Source: Cyprinodon diabolis (lineage: Eukaryota > Chordata > Actinopteri > Cyprinodontiformes > Cyprinodontidae). From it: a DNA stretch of 64,000 nt. The stretch spans positions 35,527,317 to 35,591,316 of the forward strand of contig CM060082.1 of NCBI GenBank assembly GCA_030533445.1, in the 5' to 3' direction. Position 1 is the stretch's first letter. The number at the start of each line of letters is the position of its first letter. The notes below the pieces were generated by a model. The model searched no databases. It saw nothing but the letters and a program-made list of their open reading frames with translations, and was not told where the DNA came from. The position numbers were made by a program, and so were the translations under genes. This document shows, piece by piece, positions 28,401-40,400 of this stretch.

Positions 28401-31400
28401 TTCTGTTTTTTTTTAGGTTTGCATTAAAACGGGACACAGCAAACATGAAAGAAAAATATCCTGGTCAGACAAGATCAAAGTGTAACTCATTATCCGACGT
28501 ACAATACGCTTTGTGTGGAGGAAAACAGAGAACAAAGCATTTCAATGCTTTAGAGTGGCCCAGTCAAAGTACACATCAATGTTTAAGATCTGTGGCAAAT
28601 GTTAAAAACTGCTTACAGATGCTTTTATCTTGTTTGTCTGTCACATAAAAAAACAACTAATATTCACCTAAGTAATGAGGCTGTAACATGAAAAAAAAAA
28701 AAAATGTAAAGAACTCCAAGGGGTATGCATGCATTTACAAAGCAATTTATCTACCTTGTCGTAAAATTGCTCAGCTCTTGCTCTATTTGTTGCCTTGTGC
28801 TGTTTGCCCTCCAGATTATTTCATTATAAACGTCATAAGATGAGCAAAACAGATACTTAGACAAGCATGGATAGCTACATATTTAATGAAAGCATAATAA
28901 AGAGCGGACAGCGGGGCATCACTTCATGCAGAAATAGACAATGAGCATCGAATTAAAAGCTTGCGTGCTTGTTTGTTTGTTTGTGTGTGACTGAACGATA
29001 AGGTTTGTTTACCTGCGTTTATCTCGCTTATTATCTCCAGCACAGCTTGTCTGCTCAGCAGGTCAAAGGTTCAGCTTAGGGAACAATAGGCCTGCTGAGG
29101 GAGGCGTGGGTGCATGCTGGTACTAAAAGTAGCGCACAGATTTGTGGCAGTCTGCCAACTGGCGTGTGTCTGCTGCATAGGTATGTGTGTGTGTTTACGT
29201 AATTGTTCTGTCTGCTCAGGTGTGTTTCTGTATGTGTGTGTGTGCCTAGCAGTTGTGTGTGTCTTGGGAGGAGGGGGAGGAAGGTTGTAATCCGTCCCTA
29301 AGGGAGCCAATGAAAGAAAGCGCTGGAGCAAAAACCGCAGGTCTGCTCCCCGCACCTCTCTCCGCATCCCCCGCCTTGTTACCTCCTCTATCCCGGCTGT
29401 CAGGTAGTGGCAGCGCAGCAAAACAAAGCGAAGCGTGGTCAGACGCGAGCGTCCGCCTTTTCCACTAATGAGGGAGTGTTGCCTTGTACCGATGAGTGTG
29501 TGCAAGTGTTTGCGTGCACCCACTAACCCGTCATTCACCATGCCTGTTCTCAAACTTCTTTCAGATCCCGGCTCCGTCAGAACTCAGGTGAGCTTGGTGT
29601 GTGTGTGTTGGTGCTGATGTGTGTCTGTGTGTTTCTGCAAAGCTTTGCTGCACTTTGAAGGCTGCTCTCCTCTGCAGCTATTTGCCAAGGAGACTCCAAT
29701 TGACTTCAGTTACTGCAGCAATAACTGATGCCAGAAAATTGAGTGTTTTCAGTAGATTTAACCTGACTCGCTGCTTGTGAAACTGCTGTATGTTTTTACT
29801 TTACAATGGTTTCAACTTGCTCTGTGCTGCAAATAAGACTCAGCTTTCCTGCTGTCAGCTTCTGCACTAATGAGAGGTGTTTGATTCTCACTTTAACTGC
29901 TATAACACTGGAAAGACTGTGCACACAAGAAGCATGCAAAAGTGTGAACTTTACTGATGTTGGTAGGGTAAATAAAGATGCTTTGCTCTCTGCAACTCTT
30001 TTCTGCAGCCGTTCACATTGCAGAATTGCTACATTGGCCTCTGGGTAAGAGCAGGCCGGCTTTAAATGTTCATAACGTATTCAACATATAAACCCAGCTT
30101 AAAACTCTGCTTGATCCAAGTTAGATGAATTAAATATTTGTTCTACTATTGTGTTTTATATTTTTGCAATCAGAATAAGCCATCTTTGTTCTTAGCATGT
30201 TTTTGTTTTTTCTGTTTTCACAGGGCAGACATCGAGATCCAGGTGAGCAAATTAAAACGACATATCCTCCAATTGTGCACTGTACATTCCCTCCCTTACT
30301 GGTTATATTTAGAAGTACAGATTGTTCCCTATAAGACAAATGATCAGATATCAGCATGCATCAACTCTGCACTGTAAAAGTGCTCATTAGTAGACAATGT
30401 AATAAACATGTTATCAGTAGCTGGGAATATGATACTTTTTTTATTTGATTGAAATAATTAAAAGAACCCGAATTACTAGTTAAGAAAAGTTATTTCAAAT
30501 AAGCCAAGTTTAACAGCTACGGAGAAATTGGTGACTGATCTAAAACACAAAAATACATAAATATCATTTTCTTTTCAATCAGTACACCAAGCTAACTGCT
30601 GCTGATTTGCATGACAAAAACACTCTTTAGTGTAGAGGCTGTTACAAAATAAAAAGGTGATAACAAACAGACCCATTTCTAGTTGCAGTAAGTTGTAATT
30701 CACATGTAATTTTATCAGTTTATTAAAGCTGCAAGAGAGAGCATGACTTTGAACAGCTAACAAGAAGGTTTAATATAGTTCAACAAAGTTGCTCTGTTTT
30801 ATTAAAATGCCTTTGGACAGCCTGTCAAAAAATGAAGCGTTAAGGTTAAGATCTAAATAATCGACTTTGCTTTTTATTGGATGCTTGCCCTGCTAATTAC
30901 ACTCTATCCTATATGGTGCTGAACACAGTTTAACAGTTTAAAGCTTCAAAACATCTTTCTCTTCGACAATGGCTCCTCTCCCTCACACAGTGGTATATCG
31001 CCTCTGCTTTCAATTTTAAAAGGTTGCTAACAAATCACTACAAGAAAGCCTTAAATATCTGTATATTAATTTAATTCCTCAATTATATTTCTGTCCGTAA
31101 AATTGGATATTGCATATCACAGATTTATAAAAAGCAGAGCTTAATTACATGATTAGTGCCTCCTATCAAAAAGTTAAAAGTCAATGTTAAGAAATGCTAC
31201 TTTAGATACTCAAAATTTATAAAAATGTTCAGTTTAAAAAAGAGAAAAAATATCTCAATAAGATCAAATGCAGCAATCCTTACTTTTTTGCTGTCTAGTG
31301 TCTCTTAAGACCTCTAACCACCCCTGCTGCTAGAGATGACCTGGTTCATAGTGGAAAGCAAATCTGTCAGTGTCTTGCTAACATGTAGATTGGATCACAT

Positions 31401-34400
31401 TTTTTAACTGTTCACTTTTAGGTCCCACTCTAGTTTTCATGAATCTCTCTGCTTAAAAAACATCACTAACATGAGCCATTATTGTGTGCATGGTGTGTGT
31501 GTGTGTGTGTGTGGCGGCATTCCACTCAAGGCTTTTAATCGCTTATAAACCAGTCTTGGGCACTCATTTTTTCCACCACTCCATCCATTATGCTGCAGAA
31601 AATGATATCTGACTGAAGATGCATTAAAATCAATAGGCATTTGATTGCCCCTGCACCTCTGTGTTTTATGATATTCCGCCGCTTCTATCTTTGTCTATTT
31701 TGAAGGTGCACTAACATGTGGCTCGTCCTTGTGTGGATGGGAATGTAATTCATGCCCCCAAGACTCGATTTTCCACGGCCCTGTGTCTTTAGAAGTCCTA
31801 TTCAGGCAGGATGGCACATGTCAGGCTGCCAGCCTCAGAGCCTTAGCTCTTGAACAGATGCTGAAAGAGAAGCAAAAGAGATATAGCTGTATTAGCTCAC
31901 AGTACAATGCTGTTGACTTCTCCTTTATTTGCTCTCAGTTTTATGTTTTTCATCATCGCCTCGCTTGTTTTGTTTTTGTGTATTCTTTCTTTTTATGTAT
32001 TTTGTCAGTGCCAAATTCTGTCTCTCCACCATATTAAGACAGAATTCATTGCATCGGGAATACGAGATATGTGGCTGGGATTTGCGTGTTCGGGATGAGT
32101 GGGAGTTTTGTAATGGCAAATTGTAGCTGTTTGGCTACATATTTAAATTAAGACATTGCTTAAAATGAAATGGAGAGGACTGATGTTATTCCAGGTAAAG
32201 AAAATGTCCTTAAGTGTTTTAAATCTTTGAAACTAAAGTATGAGGAAATGTTTTTATCAAGTAAAATGAACAACAAAATAAATCAAATCTGTAAAAGTGA
32301 AAATGACTAATTGTTAGAGTTTCTGTCAGATGACACTGCAATGACTCAGTAGTGAACCAGAAAGCAGAGCTCACTACTGCTCATATTTTATCTGACAGCT
32401 GGACGGCCAGTCATGCACTATGGTATGCCGTTTCATATCACAACCAGCCGCCTTTTAATGCCAGCAGATGTTTATGTACATTTTCTGTGTTTTTTTTTAC
32501 CCTTATTTATATATATCCTGGAAACAATAAAGAGTTTAACATATCCTAATAATTCTGCCACAATACTTAACATGAGCTTGTTTTAAATAGCACAGTACAA
32601 TGGACAAAAAGACAATAAAAAACAGGTTGCCCATTGCAAAGGGAGAGGCACAAAGATTTGATAATGACTCTATCCAAGTGCTATTACTGGTATGGATGAT
32701 GTTACTATTTGGAAACAATAACAAATTATAATAAATGAAAGCAGAAATGATAATAATCTTCTTCTATACTGCTGGTATCTGATTCATATAACATATATAT
32801 GGAGTTGTAGCCAAATAATAACAAACAATATGCATAGAAAATAGCCAAATTATTGGTTTGGTCAAATTTGTTTTTATTTTTTGTATATTTTTTAGTATAC
32901 TGTATTTGTAACCTAATTTTTTACTCAATGCTTTTAAAAGTGATTATGTATTGAGCATAGGTTTGAGGTATGTTATACTGAGAACAAACACATAGTCTCC
33001 ACCCATTGACGGAGCTAACGTGAGTCACTGACGTTTCGATTGGTCCATTGTTTCAACCATTGTCACTTAACTAAAGATGTCAGGATCTAATTTGCTTTGG
33101 TCACATGTTTCTAGGTGTAGACGGCAGTGACTTATAATTGCCTTTATTAATCTTATGCCAAGATTCTGTCACCTCGGCATGCTAAATGCTTGAACAGTAT
33201 TTTTTTTTAAAAAGGGGGCCCTATTCTTATTTAACCAATAATTATTTGACCTCTTTGAGGTTTATGACGTCCATTAAACTTCTGGCACCAGCTTGTCAGG
33301 CGATTAGTTGACAAACAAACATGTTAGAGCTGATTTCTTCAGGCTTAAACCCATTTAAAATGGTTTCTCCATATGCTGGTATGTGTGGAAAAGTCAGAAA
33401 CAATGCAACAGCAGCTTTAGCATGAAAAACATGCCTTCAAAGACACACTCTCTCTCAAAAAACCTTTTCAGCTATAAATTCAAATGATCTTAAATGGTCT
33501 CTTAAGTATCATTTAAATGTCATAATTCAAAGAGCCATTTTTCTTCCCTAATCCTGCTCCCATCTACATTGATCAAACTTTTTCAATGAGATCCCATTTA
33601 CTCTGCTTCTCTTCCTAAATGACAGTCCCTCCCAGTGACTAATTCCTGTCTTTTCACAGGACTGCCCAAGATGATGGTGATCAGGAACTACTTTGGCGTG
33701 CCGAGTCCTGCTTCTGGCCTGGCACTCACCATCAAGCACGGAGACACCATCGAATTATTATGCGCCGACCCACACAGCCCCTGGTGGCAGGTCAGATGTT
33801 CAGCTTACTTCTCGATCGCTCGTTTTAAAAGGCTGAACATTTATTTATACCCTTTAAAAAACTCATTTACACCACGGAACCTTCATTCCCACATAGCTGG
33901 AAACAAATTGGCTATTACGCAGTGTGTACGAGTGTTGAAAACATGAATTTAATTGTCAGTATTTTACATTATATAACCAAGCTGTAAAGGTATGTTTGTG
34001 TGGACTGGAATAAAATGTAAGATGAATTCTCTAAATGAAACCCCTAACTTCCTCTCGCTGACAAGACTCGGTGCATTTTGACACTTTTTGCTAACAAGCT
34101 GCAAAATAACAATGACATTCAAAGGCACAGTTGTTGCCCCAGCAGACAATTAAACACACCACAGGGCTCTTCTCGGCATGAAGTGGGATTCCCAGACGCT
34201 AGAAAGGTTTGTTTATTGCACACATTTACAGTTGCGGGAAGAAAAACTAAAATGGCGAATATAAGCCCCTTCCTAGGAATTTTCTAGCAGCCGCTGGTCC
34301 ATGAACAGGTGCGAGTGAGGCTGGAAATGTTGCTTTTTCACATGGGTTAGGATTGCATCATAATGTGAATTCTAGACAAAACTCAATATATTTAGCAAAA

Positions 34401-37400
34401 CATGACTTTGTTTGTTGACTGTAATTTTATTTCATTCAGCAGCAATTATCAGTTTATTTTGACAGTCCTGCTGACTGAAATCCTTCTCAGACTTCCAGCC
34501 AGCATGCAGGAGATAGTAGCGTTTCACACAGGGCTGATAAGATGTCCTGAGGTTGCACAAATGGAAAAGGAGAGCCAACAAATAGGCTTGGCTGGCAGTG
34601 TGCCTTTCAGAGCATACATGTTACTGCAATGCAAAAAAAAAATGCTCCTGGAGAACATAATATAAGCTGCCTTGGGCACACTATTTTAACCTAAATATGT
34701 TTTTATTCAGTTGGGGAACGGGGTCTGAAACCAGCTAACTGTCACCAGGCAGCTGATATACGACCTGCTGCTCCAGCTGCCAGCATGCTTATCGCTTTAA
34801 AGTAAATGAGAAATACAATAAAGCTCCCTTTCTTATTCAAAGAAGCCTGATGTGTTCAAAATGAATACAAGCAAAGGACAAAGATCACATACTTGTGTCT
34901 AAAAGGACAGAATAAAAGGCATTAACATTCCTGAACCACTGACAGGATTTCACCTCTACGTGTTGGTTTTATTCATTAGTGTGCATGAACAGCTTCAGGT
35001 CAGAGGTCCAGTACTGATCTTTGCAGGTGCAAGGATTGTTTGGAAATAAAGACCAATGCAGGATATTCTATTTAAATCTATTTAGTAAAGAGAGATAGTT
35101 TTATATTCATATATTTGGAAGCCATACAGTATGTCTGTGCCTTTACAGTATATATAAAATGTTGACTGTTTTGATGAAAGAAAAGCCTCTATGAATTCAG
35201 TCATATTTATCCATTACTGCCTTTCTTCCAAAAATAATTAAAAAGGCTATTTTTGACTGAATTAAACTTCTGACAAGGCCTGTAATTTGCTGTAGGTGTA
35301 AATATTTTTCAGGTAACGGAGTAAAATAAAACATAGTGTCCATGTCTGTCAGAGGGAGCTGGTTTCTATATATAACTTGTTTCTACAAGGTTCTTCCCTC
35401 TACATTGTGCATAAATCATGGTGCTGAACTTCTACTGTCATCACCAAGGGACAACTTGTCCTCCTCTGCTCTTCCTGCCAGCTACCTGCTGCTGTATATT
35501 AGCGCTGCGGCCCAATTGTTCTGGAACTGTGGAGAAACTCCAGAGCCAGATCTGTAACACAATTATCTCTGTGTGGTTTCAGGGCCGGAACCTGTCGACG
35601 AAAGAGACTGGCTTCTTTCCAAGTGATGCCGTGCGGCCGTGTCCGTGTGTAAGCAGCTTTTATTTCCAGCTCTGCCAGCAGGACCACATTTTAGCACACA
35701 ATTTAGTTGACCATTTTTTTTTTATTCAATTATAACACCCCTCATGTTTATTCCAACTAAAATTACACTTGGTTGTACTCCAAGATATAAAAAATAGTTT
35801 CTCAGCATTTTAAATGAGGTTTTTCCTTTAGGTCAATGTGAAACCTAGAACTACTAGGAGAAACAAAGCTTTCTCAGCTTCACAAAGATGATTGCAGTTG
35901 CTTATAATTGGAGTGATTAATTTGTTAACAGATGTTCCATTGTGAAGGGATTGCTTTACAAAGGGAAAATATTGAAAAGAACTTCCATCATGGGCAGGTC
36001 TAACTCAAATAGTGTTTATTATGAGGGCAGACTCGCAAGATGCCAAAGAGAGTCTCCATAAACCCCTTAAATGCCATCATGGGGCCTACACCAGACTCTT
36101 GCTACTGTTGTTATGGCAGTGCATGCCTTTATAACCATGAACTAGTTCAGCTTTTGTAGAAGATATTTCTTTAACAAGCAAAGCCTAGTTAATTATTGAA
36201 CAGTAGCAACAATTAAATCAATTTCTTTTCCCAAAGATAAAAAAAAAGTAAGATTCGATATTAGTATGTCTTAATTTCTTCAAAAACAAGAGAATACATA
36301 TGAAATAAGTTTTATACACATAACTTCTAAGACACCATTTTACCTGATTTAAAGTTTTCCCTTCATTTTTATGGCTGCTTTGTTTATGCCACAAATAGAC
36401 AGTTACCTAGACTGCTTCAGAAATACATCATTCGCTCCAGATGCTAAAGTCGTATCGCCGTATCTGTAGGAGCACTAAGCGGTTTTACTTGTGTAACATC
36501 CTAATATGAACTTTAAAACAGACCAGCAGATTTGGCGTATCATTTTATGGGACCAAAATGACGAGCGTCCTTTGACTGCCTCAGGTAAATAGCAGACTCA
36601 TGCATTGATTTTTTTTCTTCCTCCCTGCAGGTGCCAAAGCCCGTTGATTACTCCTCACAGCTGTGGTGAGTTCAGATTGTTTCTATCCTTTGGAGTCATT
36701 AGAAATGAAGCAGTCTTTATTCATACCTAATGGTCTTGAACACTGAATTTGGACTTATTTTAGCTTATGGACTTATTTTATTTTACTTTCATTTTGCTGT
36801 TTTACCTCATTTTGTTCGCAGATACAATATGCAATACCTTGCTGAAGTTGGTCACTTTTGACTTTATGTCAGGTTACAGCAACTAACCTTAAAGATATAG
36901 TGAAGGGTTTTTGGGAATTTTTGAAAAGACCCGCCCTCTTTACTTAAAAAAGAAACTCACATGCAAAACCCTACACCCGCACCTGAGAGGGAACCACTAT
37001 TAAACAATTGTGAGCACATGCAAAAGCCAATTTCTCCTCATGCTTACTCTGTTGTTGCTGTTTGCATCGCTCATACAAGCTTACATTTCAAAAGAAGATT
37101 TGCTATTGTTCCATTATGTCAGACTCGCCGTTGGTAAATGAAAATGGAGACAAGGACGGCCTTACGCAAACATATCCCCAGAATGACTGAGTATTAGGAG
37201 GACCACTTATTCTGATGGTCCACTCAGAAAAACAGCATCTTCCACTATACCTTTGACATGTTTTAAAATATTTTTTTCAATAACATACAATTTTTCTATC
37301 TGTTAAATAAAAATATAAAAAGTGTGGCATGCATTACTATTTACTTCCATTCTTCAGTTTGCTTCAGAAACAGCATAGCCCAGTCAGTATGTAGGCTCTA

Positions 37401-40400
37401 GTGACGTGTAAAGAAAGCACCATTACCTTCTACAGTACAACTCAACAAGACCTTGCTGTCCTGCTAAACTGACAAGTAAACATTGATCAGAGAAAAAGCC
37501 AAGAGGACCCCTAGAATCTCTGTAGAAACTGCAGAGATCCACAGCTCATTTGGAGGAATCTGACAGCCTCTAGTTGTGTGCTCCAAAGGGCTGATCTGTA
37601 CGCAAAAGTGGAAACAAGAAAGAGACTTTAGAATGAATTCTGTTTTCAGTTTGGCCAAACGCCATATAGAGGACAGAAGAGACCACAAAGATGTGACTGA
37701 AGGTTCTCTAGTATTAAAATGGTCTAAAAAAATTATACTTTGCCTAAAACTTGGCACAGCATCCTCTTTACAGTTAGTTGAAGTTACAGCATCATGATAT
37801 TTTCTTTAGCAGGGACTGACCCTTCTCCAAGTTGAGTCTAAAGGCTGGAGCTACAATGGTTTGCATCAAAGCACAATCATGTGTTAGAACGACCCAGTCA
37901 AAGTCCAAACTGTAACAGATATGTGGCTTGAATTGAGATCTGCTCTACTTACATAGACACACCCAATTCCCTCTGACTGAGCTATGCTTAAAAAGGAATT
38001 GTGCACAGCGGATGCTTACTATAAAGGGCCCTCAAGGTCCAAACCCTCAAGGACCTACACTACGTTTTCCCACTGTTACCTTAGAAAAAGGTAAAGAACC
38101 AGTAAAAATGTTATTTTTCTTCGCATGTATGACGGAATCTTCTTTCTTATTTACCTTCATAGGTTTGCTGGTCCAATGGAGAGATTTCAGGCTGAAGCAG
38201 AACTCATCAACAGGGTCAACAGCACCTATTTGGTCCGCCATCGCAGCAAGGAGTTCACAGAGTACGCCATCAGCATAAAGTAAGTCTGAAACCATACATC
38301 GGGCTTAACTGTCTTTAAAACTAATAGATTTCTGTGAGATGCCATTTTCTCATACATTGCTTTTCACTGGGTGAACTGGTACGCTGCAGATGTTGGTTTT
38401 AGTTTAGCCAAGCATACAGCCAAGCTGTCTTTACACAGGCCGAGATTATTAGTGTCTCTTTTTCTTGTACTCACTGTTACATGGCGGTTTTCCTGTGTCT
38501 CCATGGATACGTTGTTATTGGTTAGCCAAACCACAGTATTGACCAGATGTAGCTTCAGCCTCCACTACAGAACTTGACAGTCTAATTTGTACCTTGTTGG
38601 GAAGGGCGATGTGCCCATCCCGAGGTGAAGACTATGGTTAACCACATTTGGACAGCGGCCTCTCCTGGGTTGAATGTAATCATTACCATTCAACATCAGA
38701 GCCACATAAACAGCTTTTGTTTTTTTGTTTTTTTTTTTATAAAATGCACACTGATGTTCAAGTCTTAGCAGTCTGATCTTTAGAGCTTTATACTGTGCAA
38801 AACAAGTTTTCTTCTTTTAGTGCATTTTTATTTGTTCCTGGTTCTTAGGAATACCCCTCTTAAGCTGATTTTTACTATTTATTTTCATTTCCTACATCTG
38901 GTGAAGTTTTAATTACATATTTAGTCATATTTTTGAAGAGCTTATCAAGATTATTCTACCCAGCATGTAAAATGCAATTAAAAAGTTGCAACTGCCTTCA
39001 ATACAAGTGGTGGTTAAATAAAGCACCTAAAATCAATTCATTTTTTTTAATATAGCACCAACTCACGTAATCTCAAGGCACTTTATAGAGACAATTCAAT
39101 CAGATCATACAGTTTCTATAAAGATGATTGCATCAAGGTGTTGATTTGCAAGACATGCTCCTCCTGGATGAGTTTGTGGCGACAATGTCGCTTGCATTTT
39201 GTTAACTCTTAGGCAATCCCTCACACCAAGCATGCATGTAGCGACAGTGGAGAGGAAAACTGATTTTTAACTGGAGGAAAGCTCCAGCAAAACCAAGCTC
39301 AGTGTGAGCGGCCATTTGCCGAGGCCGACTGGGACTCAAGGAGACAGAAGCTGACATACAGAAACAGAGATAAAAAAGGCAACTGTTAACCAGCTCTACA
39401 GGTGGTCTGACCCAGAAAAGAAACAGTCAGGAAGATGAGCTCCGGGCGAGCTCCCAGTCAGAGGATTAAAGAGAGCACATTCAGTTAGTCAAGTCAGAGA
39501 AACAAGACTACACTGAAAAACAGACCAAGCTCCAACATAAACAAAGGTATTGATGGCAGCAGCACAGCTGACATTTCTCTCCAGGATGGCGCCACAGCCA
39601 AACAAGAACAGAGCAGATCATGAGAAAAAGCAGGGAGAGCATACATTTAGGAGTGGACTTAACAAATACTGCAGAATGGGACAACAGTGATAGAATGAAG
39701 AAGAAGAATGAAAAGGGATCCCTATGTCCTCCAGCACCCTAAACATAAAGCAGTATTGCTGATGAAGGTTCTCAGTCATCCAGGTCATAGTCATTCCGTA
39801 AAAATTCAAAAAATATCCACTGGACTTGGTTCTCAAGATTTGAAGACGTTTCACCACCTCTCCAGGAAGCTTTCTCAATTCAAATGTCTGGATCCGCAGT
39901 GAGTTTGAGTCTTATATGGACAAGGCCTTGTATTGCTTGGAAACATGCAATGGTAACCGATGAATGGGTCGTTTATTTCCATCGTTAAACTGTAATATCT
40001 GAACCTGTCTATGATTCTAGGGGTCGGTCGTTAAAGCTTCCTGGAGAGGTGGCGAAACGTCTTCAAATCTTGAAAACCAAGTCCAGTGGATATTTTTTGA
40101 ATTTTTACAGAATAAAGCAGTATTAATATAGAAATAACTCAGGTTAACCTCATTATTTTGGATGAGGTGACAGAAAGGTAGAGGCAAACAAATCAAATAC
40201 AAATGGAGACATAAAAGGCAGATCATGTGTATTTCTTTATAACATAACAACCAAGATACACTTATATGTTTTAACATATATAATGTAAAGGTAAAATGGA
40301 GATAGACTCCAGCACCACTCGCGACCCCACCTGGGATTAAGCGTGTCAGAAAATGGATGGATTGATGGATGTAAAGGTTAAATGTTACATTTTCATTATT

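Noticed and set aside
29071..29553. 160-codon open frame on the - strand
   Set aside because: It lies antisense across the CpG-rich promoter candidate, where stop codons are rare by composition. No domain, no splice context.
39759..40064. Complete hammerhead ribozyme from CTGATGA to GAAAC
   Set aside because: The boxes are about 290 nt apart and the flanks do not pair into stem II by eye; kept only as a question in the finding on the nested insertion.
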